This document shows, in pieces, positions 19,125-33,421 of a stretch of 64,000 bases of DNA (positions are counted from its first letter, which is position 1; each line of letters opens with the position of its first letter). The notes under the pieces are model-generated. The model did no database searches. It saw only the letters and a program-made list of their open reading frames with translations, and was not told where the DNA came from. The position numbers and the translations under genes are program-made. The DNA comes from Rhodospirillales bacterium (GTDB lineage: Bacteria > Pseudomonadota > Alphaproteobacteria > Rhodospirillales > JASLLZ01), in NCBI GenBank assembly GCA_030746775.1, contig JASLLZ010000001.1, forward strand, positions 1 to 64,000, written 5' to 3'.

Positions 19125-20257
19125 ACGGGCAAGCGCAAGCCCTGGTGGTGTTGGCGGCCGGCGGCACGGGGGGGCATGTGTTCCCGGCCCAGGCGTTGGC
19201 CGCCGAACTGGTCGAACGCGGCTATCGCCTGGCCCTGATCACCGACCAGCGCGGCGATGCCCTGGGCGGCTCGCTGAGCGCCGTTGCGACCTATCGCATC
19301 CGCGCCACCGGCGTTGCCGGAAAGCGCCTCGCCGCTCTCTTGTTCAGCGGCCCCAATCTGGCCGTTGGCACGGTGCAGGCGCGCCAGCTGCTTAAGCGGC
19401 TGAAGCCGGCCGTGGTGGTCGGATTCGGCGGCTACGCCTCGGTGCCGACCATGCTGGCAGCCACATTCAGCGGCCTCAGGACCGCCATCCACGAGCAGAA
19501 CGCCCTGTTGGGGCGGGCCAACCGCCTGCTGGCGCCCAAGGTCGACCGTGTCGCGACGTCGTTCCTGGTTTCCGCCGGCCTGCCGGCCGACGCCCGGGAC
19601 AAGGTGACCCACACCGGCATGCCGGTACGCCCGGCGATCGCCGCCATGCGCGAGCGCGCCTACCCGGACCTGGACGGCGCCGGCCCCATCGAGCTTCTGG
19701 TGCTGGGCGGCAGCCAAGGGGCGCAGGTGTTCAGCCAGGTCATTCCCGAGGCGGTTGGCCTACTGGCCGACGACTTGCGCCGTCGGTTGCGCGTCACCCA
19801 GCAATGCCGCCCCGAGGACCTGGAAGACGCCCGGCGGCGCTATCGGGCGTTGGGGATGGAAGCCGATCTCGCCGCCTTTTTCGACGATGTGCCCGAGCGC
19901 CTGGCGCGGGCTCACCTGCTGATCAGCCGGGCCGGCGCCTCGACGGTGGCCGAGATCACCGCCGTCGGGCGGCCCGCCATCTTGGTGCCCTATCCCTTTG
20001 CCGTCGACGACCACCAAACAGCCAACGCCCATGCCATGGACGAGGTCGGCGCCGGCTGGCTGATGCCCCATGAGGCGTTCACGCCCGAGACTTTGGCGGC
20101 GCGGATAAACGCGCTCTTCGATTTGCCGGCGACCTTGGAAAAGACGGCGGCCTCGGCGCGGGCCGCGGGCCGGGCCGAGGCCGCGGCGTGCCTCGCCGAC
20201 ATGGTTGCCGCGTTGGTGCCCAACGGTGCCAGCGAAGCGCCGAGGCGGGCGGCATGA
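19121..20257 (+). CDS. murG: Lipid II synthase MurG (GlcNAc transferase)
   Basis: 378 residues. GT-B fold glycosyltransferase with the glycine loop [11 protein letters not shown] at residues about 13-23, [20 protein letters not shown] and LGGSQGAQ. It adds GlcNAc to lipid I at the inner membrane. Start overlaps the ftsW stop by 4 bases and its stop overlaps the murC start by 4 bases. Confidence 0.96.
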   Translation: MNGQAQALVVLAAGGTGGHVFPAQALAAELVERGYRLALITDQRGDALGGSLSAVATYRIRATGVAGKRLAALLFSGPNLAVGTVQARQLLKRLKPAVVVGFGGYASVPTMLAATFSGLRTAIHEQNALLGRANRLLAPKVDRVATSFLVSAGLPADARDKVTHTGMPVRPAIAAMRERAYPDLDGAGPIELLVLGGSQGAQVFSQVIPEAVGLLADDLRRRLRVTQQCRPEDLEDARRRYRALGMEADLAAFFDDVPERLARAHLLISRAGASTVAEITAVGRPAILVPYPFAVDDHQTANAHAMDEVGAGWLMPHEAFTPETLAARINALFDLPATLEKTAASARAAGRAEAAACLADMVAALVPNGASEAPRRAA

Positions 20258-21696
20258 AGGCGCTCCCTCTCACCATCGGCACCTTGCACTTTGTCGGCAT
20301 CGGCGGCATCGGCATGAGCGGTATCGCCGAGATTCTGCACAACCTGGGTTATGACGTGCAGGGCAGCGACCTCAACGACAGCGCCATCGTCAAGCGACTG
20401 AGAGAGATGGGCATCCCGGTCTCCATCGGCCATGACGGGGCGAACCTGGGTCAGGCCCAGGTGGTGGTCGTCTCGTCCGCCGTCAAGCCCGACAACGCCG
20501 AAGTCATGGCCGCCCGCCAGCGTCTGTTGCCGGTCGTGCGCCGGGCCGAAATGCTGGGCGAACTGATGCGTCTGAAATGGTCGGTCGCCGTCGCCGGAAC
20601 CCACGGCAAGACGACGACCACTTCGCTCGTCGCTCAGATGCTCGACACGGCGGGCATGGATCCGACGGTCATCAACGGCGGCATCATCAATGCCTGGGGA
20701 AGCAACGCACGCCTGGGCGGCGGCGATTGGTTGGTCGCCGAGGCCGACGAATCCGACGGCACCTTCATCAGGCTGCCGGCCACCATCGCGGTCGTTACCA
20801 ACATCGATCCCGAGCACCTGGACCATTACGGCACTTTCGACGCCCTGCGCGACGCCTTCGACACCTTCGTCGAAAACATTCCCTTCTACGGCTTTGCCGC
20901 GCTGTGTATCGACCATGCCGAGGTGCAGGCCATGATCCCGCGCATCCCAGACCGCAAGATCGTCACCTATGGCTTTAGTCCCCAGGCCGATATCCGCGGC
21001 ATCAACCTGGAAACCAGCGGCGAGGGCGTCGGCTTCGACGTCGTGGTGACCGACCGCAAGTTGGACCGGAACCGCACCATCGAAGGCCTGCGTCTGCCCA
21101 TGTTCGGCGCCCACAACGCGCAGAACGCCCTGGCCGCGGTGGCCTTGGCCGAGGAGATGGGGATCGAGGAGGCGGTGGTGCGCCGGGCCCTGGCCGGGTT
21201 CGCCGGGGTCAAGCGCCGCTTCACCAAGACCGGCACCGTCGACGGCATCACCTTCATCGACGACTACGGGCACCACCCGGTCGAGATCGCCGCCGTGCTC
21301 AACGCCGCGCGCGCCGCCGCCGAGGGCAAGGTGATCGCCATCGTCCAGCCGCATCGCTATTCGCGCTTGCGCGATCTGTTCGAGGATTTTTGCACCTGCT
21401 TCAACGACGCCGACGCGGTTCTCGTCGCCGACGTCTACCCGGCCGGCGAAAACCTGATCAAGGGCATCAATCGGGAAACCCTGGTCGAAGGCGTGCGGTC
21501 GCGCGGCCACCGCCAGGTCCTGGTCGTGGAGCGGCCCGAGGATTTGGCTGCCATGATCGACGATTTGGCGTCGCAAGGCGACTACGTCGTCTGCCTGGGG
21601 GCCGGCAGCATCACCGCCTGGGCCAACGCCTTGCCCGGCGAACTGATGCGCCTGCGCGCCGCCAAGGCCACCATTCGCAGGGGGGCCGAGGGATGA
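20254..21696 (+). CDS. murC: UDP-MurNAc:L-alanine ligase MurC
   Basis: 480 residues. N-terminal GIGGIGMSG nucleotide loop, ATP motif GTHGKTTT near residue 115, EADESDGTF, and the C-terminal [10 protein letters not shown] and QPHRYSRL motifs of MurC. It adds L-alanine to UDP-MurNAc. A shared-base overlap with murB (ATGATG) follows. Confidence 0.96.
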   Translation: MKALPLTIGTLHFVGIGGIGMSGIAEILHNLGYDVQGSDLNDSAIVKRLREMGIPVSIGHDGANLGQAQVVVVSSAVKPDNAEVMAARQRLLPVVRRAEMLGELMRLKWSVAVAGTHGKTTTTSLVAQMLDTAGMDPTVINGGIINAWGSNARLGGGDWLVAEADESDGTFIRLPATIAVVTNIDPEHLDHYGTFDALRDAFDTFVENIPFYGFAALCIDHAEVQAMIPRIPDRKIVTYGFSPQADIRGINLETSGEGVGFDVVVTDRKLDRNRTIEGLRLPMFGAHNAQNALAAVALAEEMGIEEAVVRRALAGFAGVKRRFTKTGTVDGITFIDDYGHHPVEIAAVLNAARAAAEGKVIAIVQPHRYSRLRDLFEDFCTCFNDADAVLVADVYPAGENLIKGINRETLVEGVRSRGHRQVLVVERPEDLAAMIDDLASQGDYVVCLGAGSITAWANALPGELMRLRAAKATIRRGAEG

Positions 21697-22640
21697 TGGC
21701 GGCCAATATCCACAGTCCCCGTCTGATCGACAGACTGCCCGCCGTGCGCGGCCGCCTCGAGGCCGGCGCGGTCCTGGCCCGGCACACATGGTTCCGCGTC
21801 GGCGGCCCGGCCGAAGTGCTCTTCCGCCCGGCCGATAGCGAAGACCTGGCCCAATTCCTGGCCGCGACCCCGGCCGACGTGGCGGTAACGGTCATCGGCA
21901 TCGGCTCCAACCTGTTGGTCCGCGACGGCGGCATCCCCGGCGTCGTGGTCAGGCTGGGTCAAGGCCTGGCCGGCATCACCGTCGAGGGGGCGACGATTTG
22001 CGCCGGCGCCGGCGCCGCCGGCCTGCATGTCGCCAACGCGGCGCGTGACAACGCCATCACGGGTCTTGAGTTCCTGTGCGGCATTCCCGGCGGCATCGGC
22101 GGCGCCTTGCGGATGAACGCGGGCGCCTATGGAAGCGAGATCAAGGACGTTTTCACAGCCACCCGCGCCGTTTCCCGCGACGGCACCGTTCACGACCTTG
22201 GACGGGAAGACATGGGCTTCGCCTACCGCCGGTCCGGGGCGCCGGCCGGGATGATTTTCGTCGACGCCCGGTTGACCGGCCGGCCCGGCGGCAAAGAGGC
22301 CATAACCCGGCGCATGGCCGAGATCCAGGCGGCGCGGCAAACGACCCAGCCCGTGCGCACGCCGACCGGCGGCAGCACGTTCAAGAACCCGCCCGGCGCC
22401 AAGGCGTGGGAACTGATCGATCAGGCGGGGTGCCGGGGGCTCGTCCGCGACGGCGCCAAGGTCTCGGAGAAACACTGCAACTTCTTGGTCAACACGGGCG
22501 CCGCCAGCGCCGCCGATCTGGAGGGTTTGGGCGAGGAGGTCCGCCGCCGCGTCTTCGAGGCCACCGGCGTTTGCCTCGAATGGGAAATCCAGCGTCTCGG
22601 CGTCGCCGCCGGCCGGTCCGTCACGGAGATTGACCCATGA
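21693..22640 (+). CDS. murB: UDP-N-acetylenolpyruvoylglucosamine reductase MurB
   Basis: 315 residues, FAD/NADPH enzyme producing UDP-MurNAc. FAD-binding block with [37 protein letters not shown], the YRRS segment ([10 protein letters not shown]) and [10 protein letters not shown]. The domain length is that of type I/IIb MurB in alphaproteobacteria. Two adjacent ATG codons (21693, 21696) could be used. Confidence 0.95.
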   Translation: MMAANIHSPRLIDRLPAVRGRLEAGAVLARHTWFRVGGPAEVLFRPADSEDLAQFLAATPADVAVTVIGIGSNLLVRDGGIPGVVVRLGQGLAGITVEGATICAGAGAAGLHVANAARDNAITGLEFLCGIPGGIGGALRMNAGAYGSEIKDVFTATRAVSRDGTVHDLGREDMGFAYRRSGAPAGMIFVDARLTGRPGGKEAITRRMAEIQAARQTTQPVRTPTGGSTFKNPPGAKAWELIDQAGCRGLVRDGAKVSEKHCNFLVNTGAASAADLEGLGEEVRRRVFEATGVCLEWEIQRLGVAAGRSVTEIDP

Positions 22641-23542
22641 GCCGGCATGTAGCGGTCCTGATGGGCGGATGGTCGGCCGAGCGCGAGGTCTCGCTGGTTT
22701 CGGGCGCCGCCGTCTCGCGGACCCTGAAAGAGCAGGGACACCGGGTGACGCCGATCGACGTGCAGCGCGACATGGGAGCCCTGTTGACGCGCCTCTACCC
22801 CCGCCCCGACGCGGTCTTCAACGCCCTCCACGGCCGTTACGGCGAGGACGGCTGCGTGCAGGGCCTGTTGAATATGCTGGAGATTCCCTACACCCATTCG
22901 GGGCTTCTGGCCTCGGCCCTGGCGATCGACAAGCCGATGGCCAAGCGCCTCTTTGCCGATGCTGGAATTCCGGTCGCCGAGCACGTCCTGGTGCGCCGCG
23001 AAGAGGTTCTTACCGGCGACGTCATGGCGCGGCCCTATGTGGTCAAGCCGATCAACGAGGGCTCCAGCGTCGGCGTCCTCATCGTCAAGGAAGGCGACAA
23101 CGAACAGGCCTTTTCGGACAGCGGCTGGCCGCTCGGCGGCCAGGTCCTGGTCGAACGCTATATTCCGGGCAAGGAGCTGACGGTGACCGTCATGGGCGAC
23201 CGGCCGCTGGCGGTGACCGAAATCACCTCGCGGCGCGGCTTCTATGACTACGAGGCCAAGTACGCGCCCGGCGGATCGTCCCATGTGGTGCCCGCCGAGC
23301 TTGACAAGGCGGTCTACGACGAGGCGCTGCGACTTTCGCTGCTCGCCCACCAGACCCTCGGTTGCCGCGGCGTATCGCGCGCCGACCTGCGCTACGACGG
23401 CCAGCAGCTCTACATGTTGGAGATCAATACCCAGCCCGGCTTGACGCCGACGTCCCTGGTCCCCGAACAGGCGGCCCACGTCGAAATTCCGTTCGGCGAG
23501 TTGGTGGCCTGGATGGTGGAAAACGCGGAGTACGACCTATGA
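22637..23542 (+). CDS. ddl: D-alanine-D-alanine ligase
   Basis: 301 residues, ATP-grasp enzyme. Family signatures: LMGGWSAEREVSL at the N-terminus, VFNALHGRYGEDGCVQGLL, YVVKPINEGSSVGV and the C-terminal LEINTQPGLTPTSL that binds metal and ATP. It supplies the dipeptide for MurF. It overlaps both murB and ftsQ by 4 bases. Confidence 0.96.
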   Translation: MSRHVAVLMGGWSAEREVSLVSGAAVSRTLKEQGHRVTPIDVQRDMGALLTRLYPRPDAVFNALHGRYGEDGCVQGLLNMLEIPYTHSGLLASALAIDKPMAKRLFADAGIPVAEHVLVRREEVLTGDVMARPYVVKPINEGSSVGVLIVKEGDNEQAFSDSGWPLGGQVLVERYIPGKELTVTVMGDRPLAVTEITSRRGFYDYEAKYAPGGSSHVVPAELDKAVYDEALRLSLLAHQTLGCRGVSRADLRYDGQQLYMLEINTQPGLTPTSLVPEQAAHVEIPFGELVAWMVENAEYDL

Positions 23543-24387
23543 AGAACGACAAAAAAGGCAAAGCGGCGGAGCGCTCGCGGCCGCGCCGGCGGGCCAAGCC
23601 TTTGTGGCGTACCGGCTGGGCGCGGGCCGTGGCCGTGGCGATGATTTTGTCGGCGGCGACAGGCGGCGGGTGGTGGCTGTGGAGCTCAGACTGGCTGCCG
23701 CGCATCGCCGAGCGGGCCAAGTGGACGGTGATCGCCGCCAGCGCCGAGGCAGGCTTGCGGGTCGAGGAGATCCTGGTCGTCGGGCGCAACGAAACGTCGC
23801 GTCGGGCCTTGCTGGATGCCGTGCGCCTGGCCCGGGGCGCCCCCATCATGGCCTTCGATCCGCAAGACGCCAAGCGCCGCATCGAGGCCCTGCCCTGGGT
23901 CCGCATCGCCACCGTCGAGCGAATGCTTCCCGACACCGTTGTCCTGGGCGTGGTCGAGCGCGAGGCCTTGGCTTTGTGGCAGCACAAGGGTCGCTTCGCC
24001 CTCATCGATCACGATGGAACGGTGATCCAGGATTCGGATTTCAAGCGCTTCGCCGGGTTGCTGGTGGTGGTGGGAAAGGACGCGCCGGTCCACGCGGCGG
24101 CGCTTTTGGGGATGCTCGCCACCCAGCCCCATCTTCTGGCCCGGGTCAGGACGGCGGTGCGGGTTGGCGGCCGGCGTTGGAACCTGCGCTTCGAGTCCGG
24201 CATCGACGTTCGCCTGCCCGAGGAAAATCCGGCCTCGGCCTGGGCTCGGTTGGCCGAATACGAACGCACCAACCAGGTCCTCGCCCGCGATGTCGAAATG
24301 CTCGACCTGCGGCTTCCCGATCGGCTCATCGTGCGCCGCGCGCCGCGGCCCGGGCGGCGGCCGGCCGGGCTCGACCGCGAGACTTGA
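23539..24387 (+). CDS. ftsQ: Cell division protein FtsQ
   Basis: 282 residues. A basic cytoplasmic tail (about 30 residues, rich in K/R), one membrane helix (about 30-50), a POTRA domain (LRVEEILVVGRNETSRRALL) and the beta domain with LPWVRIATVERMLPDTV. Bitopic divisome scaffold recruiting FtsL/FtsB. ATG overlaps the ddl stop. Confidence 0.93.
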   Translation: MKNDKKGKAAERSRPRRRAKPLWRTGWARAVAVAMILSAATGGGWWLWSSDWLPRIAERAKWTVIAASAEAGLRVEEILVVGRNETSRRALLDAVRLARGAPIMAFDPQDAKRRIEALPWVRIATVERMLPDTVVLGVVEREALALWQHKGRFALIDHDGTVIQDSDFKRFAGLLVVVGKDAPVHAAALLGMLATQPHLLARVRTAVRVGGRRWNLRFESGIDVRLPEENPASAWARLAEYERTNQVLARDVEMLDLRLPDRLIVRRAPRPGRRPAGLDRET

Positions 24388-24397
24388 GGAAAGGGAG

Positions 24398-24436
24398 ATG
24401 AACGTGCCAATCGACGAAGGAGCCGACGCCCCATGA
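24398..24436 (+). CDS. 12-codon leader ORF overlapping ftsA
   Basis: ATG at 24398 follows an AGGAAAGGGAG ribosome site and reads MNVPIDEGADAP then stops in the ATGA that also starts ftsA. Its own codons contain the GAAGGAG ribosome site used by ftsA. It may be a coupled leader peptide, or simply a false start in which the first ribosome site is non-functional. Conservation is not visible from one genome. Confidence 0.3.
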   Translation: MNVPIDEGADAP

Positions 24437-25698
24437 GACGGAAAAACGGGTCAAAAGGAAACCGCGCCGGCCTGATTGCCGCCCTGGATGTGGGCAGCAC
24501 CAAGGTTTGCTGCTTCATCGCCGCCGCCGGCGTCGGCGAGACGCCCCGCATCGTCGGCATCGGCCACCAGGTCTCGCGCGGCCTGCGTTCGGGCGCCATC
24601 GTCGATATGGAGGCCGCCGAGATCGCCATTCGGGCCACGGTCGAGGCCGCCGAGCAGATGGCCGGAGAAAATATCCGCCAGGCCATCGTCAACATTTCGG
24701 GGGGCACGCCGGAATCGCGACTGATCGCCTACGAGATATCCATCGCCGGGCACGAAATCGGCGACAGCGACCTGCGCCGCATCCTCAATCCCGGTGAAGC
24801 CCGGACCGAGATGGCGGCCGAGCGTGACATCATTCACGCCATTCCCGTCGGCTACACCATCGACGGCAACCGCGGCGTGCGCGATCCGCGCGGCATGTTC
24901 GGTGAACGGCTGGGCGTCAACATGCACTTGGTAAGCGCCGCCTCGGGCGTGATTCGCAATCTTTCCACCTGCGTCGCCCGCTGTCACCTAGGCATCGAAT
25001 CGTTGATCGTTTCGTCCTACGCCTCGGCACAGGCCACCCTGGTCGAAGACGAGAAACAACTGGGCGTGACCCTCATCGACATGGGTGGTGGGACGACCTC
25101 CATCGCCGTCTTTTTCGATGGCGAGCTGGTGCACACGGACTGTTTGCCGGTAGGCGGCGTTCACGTCACCAACGACGTTGCCCGCGGGCTGTCGACGCCC
25201 CTGAATGACGCCGAACGGATGAAGACGCTTTACGGTAGCGCCATGCCCTCGCCGTCGGACGACCGCGAGTCCATCAAGGTGCCGCGCATCGGCGAAGACG
25301 ACGACGCGGAAACGTCTCAGGTGCCGCGCTCCATGCTGGTCGGCATCATACGGCCGCGCCTGGAAGAAACCTTCGAGATGGCGCGCGCCCGTCTCGAGGC
25401 GACCGGTTTCGACAAGGTGGGCGGCCGCCGCGTGGTGTTGACCGGCGGCGCTTGCCAGCTTCCCGGCGTCCCCGAACTGGCCGCCATGGTCCTTGACAAG
25501 CAAGTGCGCGTCGGCCGTCCCCGGACCGTCGAGGGTCTGGCCGAGGCGGTAAGCGGCCCCGCCTTTTCCACCTGCGCGGGATTACTCGGCATCGGCGCCC
25601 ATTCCTGCGCCGATTCGACCAACCGAGCCTACCGCCCCACAGAGGAGCCGAACGGCCGACTGAGCCGGCTCGGTCAATGGCTACGTGAATATTTTTGA
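24433..25698 (+). CDS. ftsA: Cell division ATPase FtsA
   Basis: 421 residues, actin-like fold. N-terminal phosphate loop ALDVGSTKVCCFIA, the 1C domain, second phosphate motif LIDMGGGTTSIAVF, adenosine motif VVLTGGACQLPGV, and a C-terminal amphipathic tail (RLSRLGQWLREYF) for membrane binding. It tethers FtsZ to the membrane. The ATG at 24433 has GAAGGAG 10 bases upstream. Confidence 0.96.
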   Translation: MRRKNGSKGNRAGLIAALDVGSTKVCCFIAAAGVGETPRIVGIGHQVSRGLRSGAIVDMEAAEIAIRATVEAAEQMAGENIRQAIVNISGGTPESRLIAYEISIAGHEIGDSDLRRILNPGEARTEMAAERDIIHAIPVGYTIDGNRGVRDPRGMFGERLGVNMHLVSAASGVIRNLSTCVARCHLGIESLIVSSYASAQATLVEDEKQLGVTLIDMGGGTTSIAVFFDGELVHTDCLPVGGVHVTNDVARGLSTPLNDAERMKTLYGSAMPSPSDDRESIKVPRIGEDDDAETSQVPRSMLVGIIRPRLEETFEMARARLEATGFDKVGGRRVVLTGGACQLPGVPELAAMVLDKQVRVGRPRTVEGLAEAVSGPAFSTCAGLLGIGAHSCADSTNRAYRPTEEPNGRLSRLGQWLREYF

Positions 25699-25715
25699 AA
25701 ACCGCTTTTTCCACC

Positions 25716-25736
25716 CGTGGGCGCTCCTTGCCCACG
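25716..25736 (+). other. ftsA-ftsZ intergenic hairpin
   Basis: CGTGGGC (25716-25722) and GCCCACG (25730-25736) form a perfect 7-bp stem with a 7-base loop, followed by TTTC. It might attenuate or process the transcript between ftsA and ftsZ; the short T run makes full termination unlikely. Confidence 0.45.
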
Positions 25737-25812
25737 TTTCGCAATCGCCTTCGCGCCGGCCGGTGAGGTCTACCGGCGTGATCCTGGAACCGATTTCCAA
25801 CCGGAGAGTGAC

Positions 25813-27426
25813 ATGACCATTAACATCACCGTACCAAACAACATCGAGGCACCCGAGATGAAACCACGAATAACCGTATTCGGAGTCGGCGGCGCCGGCG
25901 GCAATGCCGTCAACAACATGATCCAGTCCCAGCTCGGGGGAGTGGATTTCGTCGTCGCCAATACCGATGCCCAGTCCCTGTCTCATTCGCGCACCGATCG
26001 TCGGGTGCAATTGGGCGCCAACATCACGAGCGGCCTGGGTGCCGGGTCGCGGCCCGACGTCGGTCAGGCGGCGGCGGAGGAAGCGATTGAGGATATCGTG
26101 GCCCAGCTTGTCGATACCAACATGGCCTTTATCACCGCCGGCATGGGGGGCGGCACCGGAACCGGTGCGGCGCCGACCATCGCCCGCGCCGCCCGTGAAC
26201 AGGGCATTCTTACCGTCGGCGTGGTGACCAAGCCCTTCCAGTTCGAGGGCACCAACCGGATGAAAATCGCCGAGGCGGGAATCGAGGAACTGGAACAGTA
26301 CGTCGATACCTTGATCATCATTCCCAACCAGAATCTGTTCCGGGTCGCCAACGAAAAGACGACCTTTGCCGACGCCTTCAAGATGGCCGACGACGTGCTC
26401 TATTCCGGTGTCCGCGGCGTTACCGACCTGATCGTCATGCCGGGCCTGATCAATCTGGACTTCGCCGATATCCGGGTCGTCATGAGCGAGATGGGCAAGG
26501 CGATGATGGGAACCGGCGAATCCGATGGCGAACGCCGCGCCCTGGACGCGGCGGAGGCCGCTATCTCCAATCCGTTGTTGGACGACACCTCGATGAAGGG
26601 CGCCACCGGCGTTCTGATCAATATCACCGGCGGTTCCGACATGACCCTCTTCGAGGTCGACGAGGCGGCTAACCGTATCCGCGACGAGGTCGATCCGGAG
26701 GCCCACATTATTTTCGGCTCGACCTTCGACGAGAACACGGAAGGCCGCATCAGGGTTTCCATCGTGGCCACGGGCATGGAGGTCGACGCCACGGCGCAGA
26801 CCCGTCCGGCCCCAATGAACCTGCCCCCGGCGATGGCCACCACCACCGAGCCGGCGCCTCCGGCGACCGTCGTGCACATGCGTCCGGCGGCCGAAAATAG
26901 TGTCCCGGCCGTTGCTGCCGCGGAGGCTGGAGCGCCCGGCGATGACGATTCCACCGCGCCGGCCGACATGACCGAGGCGGCCGGGGACGCGCCGCGGACG
27001 GCGATTCCCGCCGCGGATGCCGCGGATGGCGCCGATACGGGGGACGCCTTCATCCCGCCCGCCGCCGCCGATCCGTCGATCCCCGACGAGACGCCGGCAC
27101 CCGATCCCTTCGCCGCGGCGGCGATGGCCAACGGCGCCACCGAAGCGGAAGCCGGAGCGACCCGGCAACCGGCCAAAGGACCAAGACCGTCGCTCTTTGA
27201 GATGGTCACCGGTACCGGCCGCGCCGCCAAGGCGGCAAAGGCCGAAGCGGAGGCTCCGGTGGCGGAAATCGAGGTCCCGGAAGCGGCCCCCGAGCCGATC
27301 CTTGCCGCCCCCGAGGCAGACCAGACGCAGCTTGGAGGAATGAATCCGACGGACCGTCTGATGGCCTCCCAGGCGGAAGAGGATCTGCTTGATATTCCAG
27401 CCTTCCTGCGCCGTCAGGCCAATTGA
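25813..27426 (+). CDS. ftsZ: Cell division GTPase FtsZ
   Basis: 537 residues. Tubulin signature [10 protein letters not shown] near residue 112, N-terminal [13 protein letters not shown], and T7 loop [11 protein letters not shown]. The core ends near residue 330 and is followed by a roughly 190-residue Ala/Pro/Asp-rich linker, long even for alphaproteobacteria. The C-terminal peptide ([13 protein letters not shown]) that binds FtsA is intact. Forms the Z-ring. Start at 25813 follows GGAGAG. Confidence 0.97.
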   Translation: MTINITVPNNIEAPEMKPRITVFGVGGAGGNAVNNMIQSQLGGVDFVVANTDAQSLSHSRTDRRVQLGANITSGLGAGSRPDVGQAAAEEAIEDIVAQLVDTNMAFITAGMGGGTGTGAAPTIARAAREQGILTVGVVTKPFQFEGTNRMKIAEAGIEELEQYVDTLIIIPNQNLFRVANEKTTFADAFKMADDVLYSGVRGVTDLIVMPGLINLDFADIRVVMSEMGKAMMGTGESDGERRALDAAEAAISNPLLDDTSMKGATGVLINITGGSDMTLFEVDEAANRIRDEVDPEAHIIFGSTFDENTEGRIRVSIVATGMEVDATAQTRPAPMNLPPAMATTTEPAPPATVVHMRPAAENSVPAVAAAEAGAPGDDDSTAPADMTEAAGDAPRTAIPAADAADGADTGDAFIPPAAADPSIPDETPAPDPFAAAAMANGATEAEAGATRQPAKGPRPSLFEMVTGTGRAAKAAKAEAEAPVAEIEVPEAAPEPILAAPEADQTQLGGMNPTDRLMASQAEEDLLDIPAFLRRQAN

Positions 27427-27477
27427 TCGGAAGCCACAGAGTCGACGTAACAATCGGTAACAAAGATTGATTTGAGT

Positions 27478-27512
27478 GCTCCAGGGGTTGTTGGTAGACC
27501 AACTCCTGGAGC
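27478..27512 (+). terminator. Strong hairpin after ftsZ
   Basis: A 13-bp stem with one G-U pair (GCTCCAGG/GTTG at 27478-27490 with CAAC/CCTGGAGC at 27500-27512) and a 9-base loop, 50 bases after the ftsZ stop. No T-tract follows, so it may be an mRNA 3'-end stabiliser or processing site rather than a classical terminator. Confidence 0.45.
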
Positions 27513-27610
27513 GCCCTGGCCTTGGATCGAAGGTGTGCTCCGCAGCGGCTTTCGATCAACGGCGCCGGGGCCGGTTGCGGTGAGATGAGATAAGGGTTCA
27601 GCAGGATCAC

Positions 27611-28609
27611 ATGGGCAACATGCGCAAGCATCGCTATCCCGCCGGCGGCAGGGGCAAGATCAAGACGGTCGCCCAGCGAACCTTGAAGCAGCCGATCAAT
27701 TGCAGCGGCATCGCCCTTCATAGCGGCCTTGACGTCAAGATGACTATTCGTCCGTCAGAGGTCGATAGCGGAATCGTCTTCCGGCGCACCGACATTACCG
27801 GTGGCGGTGCCCTCATCCCGGCCCGGTGGGACCAAGTAACCGACACGCGCATGTGCTCCACCCTGGGCAATCCGGAAGGCGTTACCATCGCTACCGTGGA
27901 GCATATGATGGCGGCGTTGGCGGGTCTGGAAATCGACAACGCGGTGATCGAGGTCAACGGCCCCGAAGTGCCGATCATGGATGGCAGCGCGGCGCCCTTT
28001 GTCTTTCTTATCGAATGCGCCGGTGTTGTTGCCCAGGACCGGCCCAGGCGCGTGATCCGCGTCCTCAAGCCGATCGCCGTGGACGATGGCGATCGTTATG
28101 CCTCGCTGGCGCCGGGAAACGGCTTCTCGGTCAGCTTCGACATCGATTTCGACAGCGCCGCGGTATCGCGCCAACGCATTTCGGTGGAACTTGGCAACGG
28201 CGCCTTCAAGCGCGATTTGGCCCGCGCCCGGACCTTCGGATTCCTCCACGAGGTGGAAGAACTGCGTGCCTCCGGCCTGGCCCGGGGCGGGTCGCTGGAC
28301 AATGCCGTGGTCATCAGCGGTGACAAGGTTCTCAACGAAGGCGGTCTGCGCTACGACGACGAATTCGTGCGCCACAAGGCGCTCGACGCAGTCGGCGATC
28401 TCTACCTGGCGGGGGCGCCGCTAAGAGGGCACTTCTATGGTCAGCGCTCGGGGCACGGCACCAACAACGCGCTGTTGCGCGCGCTTTTCGCCGATGCCGA
28501 GGCGTGGTGCTACGACGAACTGCGGAGCGATGAGATAGAGGCCTCCGTCGGCCTTGACATTTGGACCGGCGACCGGGCGCCGACAGGCGCCATCCCCGCA
28601 ACGGCCTGA
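27611..28609 (+). CDS. lpxC: UDP-3-O-acyl-N-acetylglucosamine deacetylase LpxC
   Basis: 332 residues. Zinc enzyme committing lipid A synthesis. Conserved blocks: GIALHSG near the N-terminus, [10 protein letters not shown] (zinc His), [12 protein letters not shown], the [13 protein letters not shown] motif (zinc His and Asp) and the GHGTNNALL region with the catalytic histidine. It follows ftsZ as usual, with a 184-base leader containing hairpins. ATG at 27611 (CAGGATCAC before it) or 27620. Confidence 0.96.
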   Translation: MGNMRKHRYPAGGRGKIKTVAQRTLKQPINCSGIALHSGLDVKMTIRPSEVDSGIVFRRTDITGGGALIPARWDQVTDTRMCSTLGNPEGVTIATVEHMMAALAGLEIDNAVIEVNGPEVPIMDGSAAPFVFLIECAGVVAQDRPRRVIRVLKPIAVDDGDRYASLAPGNGFSVSFDIDFDSAAVSRQRISVELGNGAFKRDLARARTFGFLHEVEELRASGLARGGSLDNAVVISGDKVLNEGGLRYDDEFVRHKALDAVGDLYLAGAPLRGHFYGQRSGHGTNNALLRALFADAEAWCYDELRSDEIEASVGLDIWTGDRAPTGAIPATA

Positions 28610-28673
28610 AACCCTGCTTCGGGGCGTTCCTTCGGCCCCCTGACGATGCCCCTCCGACGGCCATTGCCGGGGG

Positions 28674-28701
28674 TTGGTTTGCGCGCCAGATCGAGTACAA
28701 T
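28674..28701 (+). promoter_or_regulatory. Probable bamD promoter
   Basis: TTGGTT (28674-28679), 16-base spacer, TACAAT (28696-28701), 35 bases upstream of the bamD start. The hexamers are close to sigma-70 consensus for a high-G+C genome. Confidence 0.5.
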
Positions 28702-28735
28702 TCGCAGTGTCGCGTAAACCCAAGGATCAGTGACA

Positions 28736-29527
28736 ATGACCCGTCGTTCCTCAACGCCGCTGGCCCTGGCCTTCCTTGTGGCTGGCGCTTGCTCCAGCGA
28801 CATCGATGAGCCGGAGTATGTCGAGCGTCCGGTCGGCGAAATTTATAACGAGGCCATGGACTCCCTGGGTGAGGGTCTGTACGGCGAGGCGGCCGTCAAG
28901 TTCGACGATGTCGAGCGCCAGCACCCCTATTCGTCGTGGGCCACCAAGGCCCAGCTGATGGCCGCCTATTCCTATTACCAGGTCAATGCCTACGACGAAG
29001 CCGTCATCGCCCTTGACCGGTTTATCGAGCTGCACCCGTCCAACCGCGACACACCCTATGCCTATTATCTCAAAGGGTTGTGCTATTACGAGCAGATTTC
29101 GGGTATCGCGCGCGACCAAAGGATGACGAGACAGGCGCTGGCCGCCTTCGGGGAACTGGTCAACCGCTACCCCAACAGCCGCTATGCGCTCGACGCCAAG
29201 ATCAAGTTGGACCTGACCAGCGATCACCTGGCCGGCAAGGATATGGAGATCGGCCGCTATTACCTGCGCCAGGGCCACAACCTGGCCGCCATAAACCGAT
29301 TTAAGGCGGTCGTCGAGAATTATCAGACGACTACCCACGTACCCGAAGCCCTGCACAGGTTGACCGAAGCCTACTTGTCGCTCGGCATCGTCGAGGAGGC
29401 GCAAAAGACGGCGGCCGTCCTGGGCCACAACTTTCCGGGCAGCGAATGGTACGTGGATTCGTATCAGCTCATAGAAGGCAAGCAGATTCGTCCGGCCGAC
29501 GAGGATCCCTGGTACAAAGTATGGTGA
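28736..29527 (+). CDS. bamD: Outer membrane assembly lipoprotein BamD
   Basis: 263 residues. Signal peptide with lipobox LVAGAC (Cys about 20), then TPR-type repeats (YNEAMDSLGEGLYGEAAVKF; HPSNRDTPYAYYLKGLCYY; RYPNSRYALDAKIKL), the pattern of BamD/ComL. Part of the Bam complex that inserts beta-barrel proteins. ATG 28736 follows AAGGA; a GTG lies 6 bases upstream. A recN start follows immediately. Confidence 0.94.
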   Translation: MTRRSSTPLALAFLVAGACSSDIDEPEYVERPVGEIYNEAMDSLGEGLYGEAAVKFDDVERQHPYSSWATKAQLMAAYSYYQVNAYDEAVIALDRFIELHPSNRDTPYAYYLKGLCYYEQISGIARDQRMTRQALAAFGELVNRYPNSRYALDAKIKLDLTSDHLAGKDMEIGRYYLRQGHNLAAINRFKAVVENYQTTTHVPEALHRLTEAYLSLGIVEEAQKTAAVLGHNFPGSEWYVDSYQLIEGKQIRPADEDPWYKVW

Positions 29528-29531
29528 GGTG

Positions 29532-33289
<3,758 letters not shown>

Positions 33290-33360
33290 ACCTTCCTTGA
33301 TCGCCTGCGCCACCGACAATCTTACAATTTGTTGACCCAGGTCATCGTCGGCCGCCACCT

Positions 33361-33390
33361 TATATGATTAAAATATAATGTAATCATATA
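33361..33390 (+). promoter_or_regulatory. Perfect dyad operator around a TATAAT element
   Basis: TATATGATTA (33361-33370) and TAATCATATA (33381-33390) are perfect 10-base inverted arms separated by 10 bases; the spacer holds a consensus TATAAT at 33374-33379. It lies 32 bases before the octaheme cytochrome start. No good -35 is placed 17 bases upstream. This suggests a regulator binding over the -10 region of the sulfur operon. The half-site TGATTA does not match the CRP/FNR consensus. Confidence 0.6.
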
Positions 33391-33421
33391 CAGCGCTTTC
33401 GCCTACCTGTGGCGGGTCGAT

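Noticed and set aside
33361..33390. FNR/CRP-type box
   Set aside because: The half-site is TGATTA, not TTGAT or TGTGA, and the spacing of 10 between arms does not fit.
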